DNA from: M3007 sp031373665
GTDB lineage: Bacteria > Bacteroidota > Bacteroidia > Chitinophagales > Saprospiraceae
Assembly (NCBI GenBank): GCA_031373665.1
Contig: JANMMZ010000016.1
Coordinates: 62,001-126,000, forward strand
Length of the DNA: 64,000 nucleotides
Direction: 5' to 3'
In this document: positions 18,150 to 27,164 of the stretch, one piece after another
How the letters are laid out: each line of letters opens with the position of its first letter
Numbering within the stretch: the stretch's first letter is position 1
The notes under the pieces: model-generated
The model's input: the letters and a program-made list of their open reading frames with translations, nothing else
Told to the model about the DNA's origin: nothing
Databases searched by the model: none
Translations under genes and position numbers: made by a program

Positions 18150-18320
18150 TCATTTATGTTTCGTTTTAAATTCTTCAAGCGATTCTTTTAAATACATAAA
18201 AGCATTTCCCTTTTTTACGAATTTCAATTTCCCTGCATTGCGTATGTGTGCTAATTCGCAATCTTGAACTTTCAAAACTGTCTTTGCTTCTTTACTGTTC
18301 AAATATTTTTCTGATTTCAT
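18150..18320 (-). CDS. 56-residue putative helix-turn-helix protein, last gene of defence operon
   Basis: A short gene found by reading the minus strand from the ATG at 18318-18320 to TGA at 18150-18152. The product begins MKSEKYLNSKEAKTVLKV and continues through CELAHIRNAGKLKFVKKG and a final YLKESLEEF. This is the layout of a MerR/excisionase-like DNA-binding domain: a helix starting LNSKEAKTVLKV, then a recognition-helix-like CELAHIRNAGKL, then a wing (KFVKKGNAFMYLKESL). Its ATG shares one base with the TAA stop of the PLD gene (TAATG), so it is translationally coupled. It may be an autoregulator of the operon; that role is inference. Confidence 0.65.
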   Translation of the reverse strand: MKSEKYLNSKEAKTVLKVQDCELAHIRNAGKLKFVKKGNAFMYLKESLEEFKTKHK

Positions 18321-19270
18321 TACTTTGAAATAAATAATCTTTCAGAATAATTTGGTCTGTCAACCTCATATTTTCCTTTTCCAAGTTTTACAATCCACTT
18401 GTAAAGTATTTGAATGTTCTCTGTAATTTCCCACTTTCTCGGAGTAGGAACATCTGCACAATTTTTATGAACCCACTCTTTGGCTGTTCCAAAATAAATT
18501 TCGCCTGTGCTTTCTAAGTTCAGTAAAAACCCTTTTACGAATCGGTGAGAGAAAAATGCTTCTACAAGTTTCTCTCTGAATTCTGTCGAAGGTAAGCCCA
18601 AAGGAATTTTGTAAATTGCTAAGTCATGCAACACACAATTCAATTCCAAGTCATTCACAAATTCTTTATCCTCGTATATTCTGTAAAGCGTTTCAACACT
18701 GTAAGTCATTGGCAAAGAGGAAATCAAAAAATCTTTGTCTAGTGCTTCAAAATTGAATTGAAATTCTTCTTCGTTAGGAAATTCTTTTTTCTTCTCTGGA
18801 AGTTGTTCACTAAGTTGCTTGTAAATATTATCTGTGATTAAAATGGAATCGCTTTCAATGATGCTAAAATACAAGCGGTCTTCAATTCCTAAATCTTCTA
18901 CAATAGTTCCAATTTCGTAATTGTAATTTAAATAGGGTGGGAAATTTAAAGCCCGTGACGAAATGTTTGCACTTGTAAGAAAACATTTTTTGTATTCATC
19001 CAAGTATGCTTTCAAATGCAAACGGGGATTTCTGTAAAGCGTAATTCCTTTCTCTTTCAAGTAAGGATAAATTTCCAAATCAGATGAACCAAGAATTAAG
19101 TCTTTGGTTTCCCAACGAACAAAAACTGCTTTCACATTTTCTTGTCCGTCAATCAACGCTTTCAGTGTAGCTAACTTGATGTAAGGTGAAAAAATAAAAA
19201 GTGCTTGCGACTTACTTATGTATTCACTCAATTTTGGTTGTAAATCAATTCCGTTTGTATAAAGTTTCAT
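18320..19270 (-). CDS. PLD-family nuclease-like protein (defence operon)
   Basis: 316 residues. An N-terminal phospholipase-D fold is indicated by ALFIFSPYIKLATLKAL (~23-39), the histidine-lysine motif HLKAYLDE (H85, K87, D91/E92) and, shortly after, LTSANISSRAL (S100, N102), the usual HKD-associated SxN. Only one HKD motif is present, as in dimeric bacterial PLD nucleases (Nuc, BfiI). The spacing HxKxxxD is one residue shorter than canonical unless E92 serves. The C-terminal half is unrecognised. It starts seven bases after the GHKL ATPase stop and overlaps the HTH gene by one base. Likely nucleic-acid-cleaving effector (inference). Confidence 0.75.
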   Translation of the reverse strand: MKLYTNGIDLQPKLSEYISKSQALFIFSPYIKLATLKALIDGQENVKAVFVRWETKDLILGSSDLEIYPYLKEKGITLYRNPRLHLKAYLDEYKKCFLTSANISSRALNFPPYLNYNYEIGTIVEDLGIEDRLYFSIIESDSILITDNIYKQLSEQLPEKKKEFPNEEEFQFNFEALDKDFLISSLPMTYSVETLYRIYEDKEFVNDLELNCVLHDLAIYKIPLGLPSTEFREKLVEAFFSHRFVKGFLLNLESTGEIYFGTAKEWVHKNCADVPTPRKWEITENIQILYKWIVKLGKGKYEVDRPNYSERLFISK

Positions 19271-19277
19271 ATGTAGT

Positions 19278-21083
19278 TTAATCTTCTTTTAGAAAATCCC
19301 TAGCAATTCTACCCCAATCAGTTCTTGAATCTTGCACATTATTTTTCTTTGTTCCATCAGGTTGTTCATCTTCATATCTAGCCCAAGCCATAAGCAATAA
19401 CTTTAATCCCTCGGAAGCATTTTGCAATCTGTTTTGTAATTCATCTTGCTTTTCACCATCAGTCGATTTTTCTAAAACTTCAATTAATTTTTGGTAAGCA
19501 GGATGATTCGTATTTAATGCAATAAGTATTTTTCCTCCTCTTGATTTTACGCTAAAAAAAGCTGGTCCATCAAAATCAGATTCTACAAACTGATATTTCA
19601 AATTATTTTCAAAAACTGATTTTACAATTTCTTCTGCATTCGGAATTCCATCATCATCTAAAGCTTTTTCAACATCTTTTTTTCTTTCTTCAACAGTTTT
19701 TTCCTCTTGTTTATCACTTGTGCCAGTATGACCATCTTCTTTTCTTTCTTCAGTTGCTTCAGTTGCTTTTTTTTCAGGTGTATCTTCTATATTCTGATGC
19801 CTCGTCTTATCTTCCTTTTCTAAAGTTGAAGCTTGTGCTTTCAACTGCCTTCTCATTGTATAAATATTAGTATCTATTCTTTGAGCTAATTCAACTAAAA
19901 AAGATTTAGGGTCACCTTCTTCTTCAAGTTCCTCCTTTAATTGATGTAATGTTTTTTCAGTAAGCAATTCAGTAATATCCATTTTACCTAACTCACTAAA
20001 ATTATTTGCAAATTGCTTATTGTTGGTTACTCCAAATATTTCATCTAATGCTGGTTGAAATTCAATTTCAACACCCCACCATCTTTCACGACTATCGTAT
20101 TGTATCACCCAAGCTTGGTCTAAATCCAATTCTCTTTCAGCCCTCACAACAGAAACTCCAATATTTTTTCCTGCGTGTTTTCCGTGTGGTTTCGACCCAG
20201 GATTATATCCCTTCCTTGCATCTTCTTTTGCAATTGAAAACCTGACTTTAACATCGTGGCTTTGTCCCATATAAGGTATTTTATACACCACTTCAAAACC
20301 TTCATCTCCACCCCACTTTGTAAACATTGCATCATCATTAAAAGGAGCAGGACAAGATGTTTTATCCATTAAGTAAATTGGATCATTTGACGATGCCATT
20401 TTTATTGATGTCAAATTGCTTGGGTTTGCTTCTTTGAACGTTACCATTTTAATTTTCACCTTTCCATTTTGTAAAAATTTACGATACATTCTACCAATAA
20501 GCAACTCTGAGTTATCAATTATTGCTTGTGCTGTTTTCCATATACACCTATCAATATTCGACCAAACAACTAATGTTCCTGTATTATCGAATGACTTTCC
20601 AGCTTTTCTCCAAATTGCAGGGATTTCCTTCTTTTCTGGTTGAGGTACTTCTTTTAATTCTTGTCTTAAAATTTTATCGATATCCAAGTATGAATAAATA
20701 GCATTTTCTATCCCATTTTGCCAAGTCCACACTTCAACAGTTTTTGCTTGTGAAATAGAAGAAGAGGGCAAGCCCATTCCAAATTTTCCTATACCTTTTT
20801 GGTTTTCGGAATTAAGATGTGTGCCATTACCAAATTGCAAAGCCATTCGTAGAGTTTCACTATTCATACCAGTACCATTATCTAAAATCCCAATTTGATT
20901 TATTCTTGATACTGTTCTTGAATTAATTGGCACATCAATTTCTGAGCATAAAAGTTCTACAACAGTAGCTCCGTGCTGTATTGAATTATCCATCAATTCA
21001 GCTATTGCATACGCTGCATTTTTGTAGCCATTATCTCTCATTGCTTTAACAGCTAAATGTGCTGGTACTATTGAATTATCCAT
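19278..21083 (-). CDS. GHKL (Hsp90/MutL-like) ATPase of defence operon
   Basis: 601 residues. The Bergerat ATP-binding fold is clear: N-box AIAELMDNSIQHGA (E29, N33), G1 box ILDNGTGM (~67-73), and the G2 lid GIGKFGMGLPSSSISQA (~97-113). A transducer-like region follows to ~400, then a highly charged linker rich in E, K and T (~425-480) and a C-terminal domain with FDGPAFFSVKSRGGKILIALN and HPAYQKLIEVLE. Related ATPases occur in several defence loci (for instance the MutL-like component of the Mza system). It probably works as an ATP-driven clamp with the PLD protein downstream and the helicase upstream (inference). 36 bases separate it from the helicase gene. Confidence 0.85.
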   Translation of the reverse strand: MDNSIVPAHLAVKAMRDNGYKNAAYAIAELMDNSIQHGATVVELLCSEIDVPINSRTVSRINQIGILDNGTGMNSETLRMALQFGNGTHLNSENQKGIGKFGMGLPSSSISQAKTVEVWTWQNGIENAIYSYLDIDKILRQELKEVPQPEKKEIPAIWRKAGKSFDNTGTLVVWSNIDRCIWKTAQAIIDNSELLIGRMYRKFLQNGKVKIKMVTFKEANPSNLTSIKMASSNDPIYLMDKTSCPAPFNDDAMFTKWGGDEGFEVVYKIPYMGQSHDVKVRFSIAKEDARKGYNPGSKPHGKHAGKNIGVSVVRAERELDLDQAWVIQYDSRERWWGVEIEFQPALDEIFGVTNNKQFANNFSELGKMDITELLTEKTLHQLKEELEEEGDPKSFLVELAQRIDTNIYTMRRQLKAQASTLEKEDKTRHQNIEDTPEKKATEATEERKEDGHTGTSDKQEEKTVEERKKDVEKALDDDGIPNAEEIVKSVFENNLKYQFVESDFDGPAFFSVKSRGGKILIALNTNHPAYQKLIEVLEKSTDGEKQDELQNRLQNASEGLKLLLMAWARYEDEQPDGTKKNNVQDSRTDWGRIARDFLKED

Positions 21084-21119
21084 TTTATTAGTTTATTTTG
21101 TTATTATTTTGTTATTATT

Positions 21120-22715
21120 TTACCAAACATCTTCCCAATTAAAAAAGGCATTTGCAATTTCATCAAAGCCAGGTAAAGCTGTGTCAACAACAGTAACAAT
21201 TTCAGCTTCTGCATTTCCATTTGCTTTAGTACCTCTTATTGCCCTTCCTACCATTTGACTATACAGAACTAAAGAGTCTGTAGGTCTTGTAATTACGGCA
21301 CAACTTGTTTTTGGTGCATCAAATCCTGTAGTAAGTATTCCGTAGTTGCATAAAACTAAACACCTATCATCATCACTTTTAAATTTTTCAATCAACCTAG
21401 ATCTCTGTGTTCCTTCAGTTTGCCCAGTAATAGAGTAAGCATTTATTCCCCTTACTTGCAAACAAGTGGCAAGTAAATTTGAGTGTTCAACATTAAGAGC
21501 AAAAATTATTATTCTTTTGTGCCTACTTATTAAATCGTCAATCTTTTGGATAATCAAAATATTCCTTTGCTGGTCTTGCGATAACTTATTCAAAAATGAA
21601 TCAGATAGACTTAGATTATCTTTTAAGTATTTTATATCGGTTTCTGTAAGTGTTAAACCACTCTTATACAATAATGGTTTATTAATTATTTTAGCTAAAT
21701 ATCCTTCATCTATTAAGTAATCAACAGGGTTTTCATACCCTTCAATTTTCAAGGTAACTTTCTGTTTGTTGAAAAAATTAGATAACTCCAAATCAGTTTG
21801 TGGGTCATTGTATGTTCTCCCTGGTGTTGCAGACAATCCTAACAATGAAGCATTGAATGATATTAAAGTTGATAAGTTTAAATTAAACGTAGGAGCAACA
21901 GCCATATGTGCCTCATCCATTATAACCAAGGAACAGTTGTTAGCAGTTTTGCTTATTACTGAAGCATTTTGCTTTAACAAGTTATACATTTTCGCTAATC
22001 CACTAACAATAAACCCATCCTTTATTTTATCAATTTCTATACTTGAATTGCCCCAATATCTAAACACATTAATGTTTCTATTTCCAAGGTTTCCCCAAGA
22101 TTTTTCAAATTCCTGTGCAGCTTGTTCACATAACTCTTCTGTATGTGCTAACCAAATTACTGTTGTAGGTTCATTATCTCTTAGATGGCTACAAATAACA
22201 TTCATTGCAGTTCTAGTTTTTCCAGAACCAGTAGGCATATGCAATAGAACTTTTTTCTTATCAGTATATAATTTAGTTTTTAACTCATTAATTGCTTTTC
22301 GCTGATGCTTAAATAACGAATAGTTTGGGAAACATTCTAACTCTTGTATTTTTTCAACAACTTCAACCGGAATAGGCTTTTGTATCTCAAAAAAAGTATA
22401 AAGAATTTCAAGTTGTTTTTCTGTATTAAATTTAATCTGCTTTAATTCTGTGTAAGCATTATCCTTTTTTGTTTTACCTAGTAATCCAAGTAACTCTAAA
22501 ACCTCATTTTCTCGTAATACGTCAAAAAAATCATTTCTTATATCAGATATTGATAAAAGTTCTATGGGTGAGTAAACATTTAATAAGATACTTTGAAGTT
22601 TACTGATACGGGCTAAATCTGTGTTTAATGAATTCAATATTTGAATAGCAGACCGACCAACTATTTTGGTAATTAGCTCTTCATCTATCCTAGTCAAAAA
22701 GTTTTCAAAATTCAT
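21120..22715 (-). CDS. DEAH-box superfamily 2 helicase (defence operon)
   Basis: 531 residues. A ~130-residue N-terminal extension precedes the helicase core: LFKHQRKAI (~134-142), Walker A MPTGSGKT (160-167), DEAH (267-270), SATPGR (295-300), and motif VI QMVGRAIRG (~490-498) just before a short tail. This is the RecG/type-I-restriction-like SF2 group that acts on double-stranded DNA or RNA. No nuclease domain is visible within it. It lies 127 bases downstream of the PP-loop gene, the largest gap inside the operon, and 36 bases before the GHKL ATPase. Confidence 0.9.
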   Translation of the reverse strand: MNFENFLTRIDEELITKIVGRSAIQILNSLNTDLARISKLQSILLNVYSPIELLSISDIRNDFFDVLRENEVLELLGLLGKTKKDNAYTELKQIKFNTEKQLEILYTFFEIQKPIPVEVVEKIQELECFPNYSLFKHQRKAINELKTKLYTDKKKVLLHMPTGSGKTRTAMNVICSHLRDNEPTTVIWLAHTEELCEQAAQEFEKSWGNLGNRNINVFRYWGNSSIEIDKIKDGFIVSGLAKMYNLLKQNASVISKTANNCSLVIMDEAHMAVAPTFNLNLSTLISFNASLLGLSATPGRTYNDPQTDLELSNFFNKQKVTLKIEGYENPVDYLIDEGYLAKIINKPLLYKSGLTLTETDIKYLKDNLSLSDSFLNKLSQDQQRNILIIQKIDDLISRHKRIIIFALNVEHSNLLATCLQVRGINAYSITGQTEGTQRSRLIEKFKSDDDRCLVLCNYGILTTGFDAPKTSCAVITRPTDSLVLYSQMVGRAIRGTKANGNAEAEIVTVVDTALPGFDEIANAFFNWEDVW

Positions 22716-22842
22716 ATTTGTTCACTATTTAAATGATAATTATGAGTAACCGAATTTAATTGAGTTTGCCTTTTTATAATTTCTATTACTTGTGCAATTT
22801 CTTTTTCTGTATTGAATTTCCCAGTCATATACTCAATTATAA

Positions 22843-23949
22843 TTATACAAAACAAGCGGCACAACCAACACCTTCTTCTTCACTCAAAATGTCAATAAGG
22901 TATGGTGATTTGCTTTGTGATTTCTTTTCCATTCGTTTCATGTATTCTGTTTTTATCTGCTCCATTCTAGCTGGCTGAATTAGTTCTTCCAAACTTTCTG
23001 TTTGCCCCCATGTGTAGCCGTCTTTCTCATACTGCATTGCTTTCCTGTATAGGTCGGGGTGTTGTTCGTATAACCAAACCCATTCTATTTTTTGTTGGAA
23101 GAAACAGAAGTAACAACCTGAACGGCTTCTTGAATACTGTCCTGTTTTTCCGTTCACATCAAAATCAACTTTGTTGTAATAGGCAGGAACTCCAACTCCG
23201 CTTTCTTCAAGTATTTTGAAAATGTCCGCACGAATTAAAACTTCATCGTTGCCTAAAAGTGGAAACGAAGTTTCTTTTGCCAATGGGTAATCAGTTGTTT
23301 TCAAAAACTCAAACACCAAATGATTGAAACCTTTTACATCAGTGTCAAGCAATGAATCTAATTTCTGTGCTTGTGTAAATGATGGGTTTAATTTTTTTGC
23401 AATGATTTGATTTGCCTTTTCCTGGGAACTTCCAAAGTCAACATTCTTTGAAAGCGTTTGTAGCTTCTCAAAGTTTTGAGTTGAAAACATTTTTGCAATT
23501 ACATCTTCACTCCAAATATTTTTCCTAAAAGGAAAAATTGATTGAATATTTTTCTTGGTTGAAATATATCCTTCTCTTTCTTCATCACCTCTGATTCCTA
23601 CATAAGAAACAACTGGGTCTGTTCCAACATATTTTTCAAACGGTTCTAACTTTAATTTCTTAGTGCACCAACGGGAATTTGACGAAGGCAAGTAACCACC
23701 ATACATTTTTAGGAAGTGGTCAAATGGGTCTTCGGAACTGTTTTGTGCTGCTTGCAGTAAATTTATTTTTATACCTAGATAAACTTCTAAGTTTTTTATA
23801 AGTTGGTAAGTTTCATCCAATTCTTTGCCTGTATCACAAGAATAAAACTCCAAATCCAAAGATGGATACTTCGTTTTTATGTATACAGCTAAAGCTGCAC
23901 TGTCTTTACCACCTGATATACCTAATACATGTCTGACTTTTTTACTCAT
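22843..23949 (-). CDS. PAPS-reductase/DndC-like PP-loop protein (defence operon)
   Basis: 368 residues. The ATP-pyrophosphatase PP-loop SGGKDS is at 12-17, followed by SCDTGKELDE (C38), NSRWCTKKLKLEPF (C95) and GIRGDEEREGY, as in the PAPS-reductase/DndC group. A CxxC pair (C279, C282 in SGCYFCFFQ) and C95 are candidate iron-sulfur ligands; a further CxxC lies at the extreme C-terminus (C363, C366). DndC puts sulfur into the DNA backbone with an Fe-S cluster; BREX type 4 also carries a PAPS-reductase-like protein. Its start overlaps the ATPase gene stop by four bases (ATGA), so the two are tightly coupled. Sulfur chemistry or AMP-forming activation of a substrate is the likely role, unproven. 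Confidence 0.85.
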   Translation of the reverse strand: MSKKVRHVLGISGGKDSAALAVYIKTKYPSLDLEFYSCDTGKELDETYQLIKNLEVYLGIKINLLQAAQNSSEDPFDHFLKMYGGYLPSSNSRWCTKKLKLEPFEKYVGTDPVVSYVGIRGDEEREGYISTKKNIQSIFPFRKNIWSEDVIAKMFSTQNFEKLQTLSKNVDFGSSQEKANQIIAKKLNPSFTQAQKLDSLLDTDVKGFNHLVFEFLKTTDYPLAKETSFPLLGNDEVLIRADIFKILEESGVGVPAYYNKVDFDVNGKTGQYSRSRSGCYFCFFQQKIEWVWLYEQHPDLYRKAMQYEKDGYTWGQTESLEELIQPARMEQIKTEYMKRMEKKSQSKSPYLIDILSEEEGVGCAACFV

Positions 23950-26900
23950 TGCAAAAGTTCTTTAAGTAAGTTTAATACTGCTGCAATATTAGAAGTTTTA
24001 TCATTGGAAAGTTTCTTCTTCAATGCAATTTTTAGTTTCTCAATCTCTGCTGCTTTGTTCTTTGGAACTCTTACAATTTTAGGATTTATAGTACTGAAAA
24101 AAGTATCAATCTTAACTCCAATAACTTCTTCGTTTGCTTCATCAATGTCACTTTTTGAAATATTGGTCAAACTATCCAGTTCAAAAATTATTGACTTGAA
24201 TTTTTCATAAAGCATTATTTCATCTTCATCAGTAAATGCTTCCAAAGTTTTTCCTGTTACTGCTTGCGCAATGGAATTGAGCCATGCTTTTTTATCATCC
24301 AATTGAGAGTTGATTCGCTGAACAAAAGTCTTTTGTGCTGCTAATAGTAAATGTGTTTTCAATTTCTTGAAACGGCTTTGCAGTTGCTCTTTGTAAGTAT
24401 CAAAGTCAACGGTTTTGCCTATAAAGTCATTACATATAAATTCCTCAAATCGCTGCACAAGTCCATCATAAGAAGTTCGCAACTCACGAATCGCTTTTTG
24501 CAATGTGGTTGTGTAGGATTGCAATTTTGATTTGTCTTTTTGCAATGTGCTTAATGAAATTCCTAAGGCATTTGGAAAGGCTTCAAAGAAAGTCTCTTCG
24601 GGGTCTTTGCTGCTTATTATTGCTTGTCGAATTCTCAAAGCCGAACTACTTAGTCGTTTGGTTTGCTTTGAATACTCAGGCAATCCTTTGTAGAAAGTAA
24701 TAAATGGTTTTATTGTTTCAATGAATGAGTTATTGTTAAATGTTAATTCTGTTGACTGATTTAAAAAAGTTCTATAACTGTTGAAAATATCCAACTTCAC
24801 ACCTTCAATGTCAAATGTCTTAATGGTGTATTTTTCTGGATACTTTGCAATAAGTTCTAGATTCTCATTTGACAAATTTGGAATATATCCATCATCATTG
24901 AAGATTGCAAAATCATCTTTTTTTATAAATAGAAATGTTGGAATCCAAAAATCAATCAAACCTTGTTTGAGTTTCAAAGGTCTCTTGCTCAATACTTCTG
25001 TGAAATCAGAAATTCTTTTTTGTTCTGATTTTGCATTCTCGATAAATTCCTCTGAGATTTTCCAAAGTTTATTGAAAGTTGAATTTTTGTTGATGGTTGC
25101 CACATCAAATGAGTTTTCCCGAATAGGAGAGATTCCATTTTCTTTAAGTAGCGAAAGGAAAATTGTTTTTTCTGGTGGAAATTTTTCTTCCTCAAAACCT
25201 AAATTTTCTTTGTCCCAATTATTTGCTAATGCCTTGAAGTAATGTTTTTTAGCTGTATGAATTGAATTAGATATTTTGTGTTTGTTCACCAATTCGTTTT
25301 TGAAAACTGGTGTTGCACTGTAAACTTCGTTGCAAACTTGTGAAAGCAGTTTATTGAAATCTCTCTTGTCAGAAATTGCTTTTGGCAATCCTTTGAAAAA
25401 CCATTTTACTTCTTTGCTTTCCTTGTAAATGCTATCAGTGATATAGTGATTCAATAAACGAATTTGAGATTCTACAATGTTCTCAAGCTCTCTTTTTGCA
25501 ACCTTGTCATCTTTGTTTTCCGCAATTACTTTTTGAATTTTCTCTATCTCAAAAAGTAAAGTTTTTATTTCATCAGAATTTTTAAAGAAGCAATAAACAA
25601 TTGCTTCTTTTTGGTTTTCGGATGCCACTTGAATTTCTTCAGTTTTTATTTTGCTGTTGAAAATTAGATTTATAAATCCGTCAATTTCACCTGTTGGTAT
25701 TTTTGTAATCGGGTATTCTGAAATTACAAATTCAAAAAATCTTGGTGTTCCTTTTTCGTATGAATAAAGTTTTGCAAACACAGGAGCAAACTGAAAATAT
25801 TTATTCAATAGAGTTGTTACATCAACAACTTCAGAAAGTTGGTTTCCTGCTTCAATCAGTGCTGTTTGAATATCTAAATCAGTTCCTTCAAACAAAATGA
25901 ACCGCTGACTGTGTGAACGGTAAAGAATTATTTTTTTCTTTTCAAGATTATCAATAATGATTCCTGCATTTGCAACGCCACAAGTGGTTTCAAGGTATTG
26001 GACTAAAAAATGTCTATCTAATGTTGAACCGCTTGCTGAAAAAATATTTAGCAGACCAATTGTTTTAATTGCTTTTGCATAATCATTTATTGATGTGTCA
26101 AATGATCTTTCAACTTCTTCTAATGCTGAACGAATAGAACTCCAAGAAGAAAAATCAGAATTGTATTTTGAAGTAAGGAACGAATAGAAGTTGAAGTTCA
26201 AATAATCATACACACAACTTAAATTATAAAACGGATTTTCCCGTTTGTTGAATTTGGAAAGTCCTGTGTGGTCTGTGCTTTCTAAGAATGAAAACAAACT
26301 TCTTTCGTTTTGTCCGTAACGCTGCAAGGACAAAGTGAGAATGTTTGCAGAAAGAATATCAAGCGGAAAAAGTTTGTGTGCAATTTCATTCAGAAAATCT
26401 TTGTTGAAAGTAAATGCCTTTGTTGATGCCGCTAACTTCAAACATTTTTCTACTTCTGATTTTGATGCCTTATCTTCAAAATTTTCTGAAACGTATTCGG
26501 ATGCTAAAAACAAAAGTTGTTCAACAGGTTCGTTGAAAGTTATTTCCCTAAATCGTCCTTTAACCTTTGTCCACTCTTGTTTTTGTGTGCTTGTAAGTGA
26601 GTATGCATACGATTCAAAATTTTGGTGAACTGTTGTGATTAAAACAATATTGTATTTCGGGTTGTTGCAAAACTCTGCTAACTGTTGAATGAAATACAAT
26701 TCTGTTTCGGGGTTGTGTTTACTTGCATACTCTAAAAATTTCCCAAACTCATCCAAGAAAATAAATAGAACCCCGTTGTTTTTTCCAAGTAAATGATAGC
26801 GGTTGAAAATTTCAGATAATATATTTTCGTGCTTGTTCTTGTTTGTGTTTACTTCAAATGTTTCTGCAAATTGTTCAAGGATTGAAGTGTAAGAACCAAC

Positions 26901-27164
26901 AATTTTTACGAAATCAACTTTGGGGCTTGCCCCAAAGTTTGGTTCAAAAAATCTTTTAGTCCCTTTTATACTTTGCTCCAAAGCAAGTAGGAACGAAGAT
27001 TTTCCTGTTCCATAAGTTCCAATAATGTTGAATGAACGAACACCTTTTTTAAAGTCGTTCACAATTTGACTTACAACTTGTTTTGCATTCGGTGTCGGGA
27101 TATAATGGAAATCTTTGTCTGTATCCCTTAGAATGTTTACGGATGTTGAGAAATTATTTGCCAT
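23946..27164 (-). CDS. Large BrxC-like P-loop ATPase (defence operon)
   Basis: 1072 residues. Walker A GTYGTGKS (49-56) and Walker B FIFLDEFGKFLEY (D138, E139) are clear, followed by a sensor-like VLITTVHQNFESYA (~175-188). The DEFGKFLEYA form of Walker B is characteristic of the large ATPases of BREX (BrxC/PglY) and phosphorothioation-linked restriction loci. The remaining ~850 residues are mainly helical with no motif I can name. It overlaps the DUF4007 gene by 11 bases and the PP-loop gene by four, so all three should be made together. It likely forms an ATP-hydrolysing ring or platform on DNA; inference from relatives. Confidence 0.85.
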   Translation of the reverse strand: MANNFSTSVNILRDTDKDFHYIPTPNAKQVVSQIVNDFKKGVRSFNIIGTYGTGKSSFLLALEQSIKGTKRFFEPNFGASPKVDFVKIVGSYTSILEQFAETFEVNTNKNKHENILSEIFNRYHLLGKNNGVLFIFLDEFGKFLEYASKHNPETELYFIQQLAEFCNNPKYNIVLITTVHQNFESYAYSLTSTQKQEWTKVKGRFREITFNEPVEQLLFLASEYVSENFEDKASKSEVEKCLKLAASTKAFTFNKDFLNEIAHKLFPLDILSANILTLSLQRYGQNERSLFSFLESTDHTGLSKFNKRENPFYNLSCVYDYLNFNFYSFLTSKYNSDFSSWSSIRSALEEVERSFDTSINDYAKAIKTIGLLNIFSASGSTLDRHFLVQYLETTCGVANAGIIIDNLEKKKIILYRSHSQRFILFEGTDLDIQTALIEAGNQLSEVVDVTTLLNKYFQFAPVFAKLYSYEKGTPRFFEFVISEYPITKIPTGEIDGFINLIFNSKIKTEEIQVASENQKEAIVYCFFKNSDEIKTLLFEIEKIQKVIAENKDDKVAKRELENIVESQIRLLNHYITDSIYKESKEVKWFFKGLPKAISDKRDFNKLLSQVCNEVYSATPVFKNELVNKHKISNSIHTAKKHYFKALANNWDKENLGFEEEKFPPEKTIFLSLLKENGISPIRENSFDVATINKNSTFNKLWKISEEFIENAKSEQKRISDFTEVLSKRPLKLKQGLIDFWIPTFLFIKKDDFAIFNDDGYIPNLSNENLELIAKYPEKYTIKTFDIEGVKLDIFNSYRTFLNQSTELTFNNNSFIETIKPFITFYKGLPEYSKQTKRLSSSALRIRQAIISSKDPEETFFEAFPNALGISLSTLQKDKSKLQSYTTTLQKAIRELRTSYDGLVQRFEEFICNDFIGKTVDFDTYKEQLQSRFKKLKTHLLLAAQKTFVQRINSQLDDKKAWLNSIAQAVTGKTLEAFTDEDEIMLYEKFKSIIFELDSLTNISKSDIDEANEEVIGVKIDTFFSTINPKIVRVPKNKAAEIEKLKIALKKKLSNDKTSNIAAVLNLLKELLQ

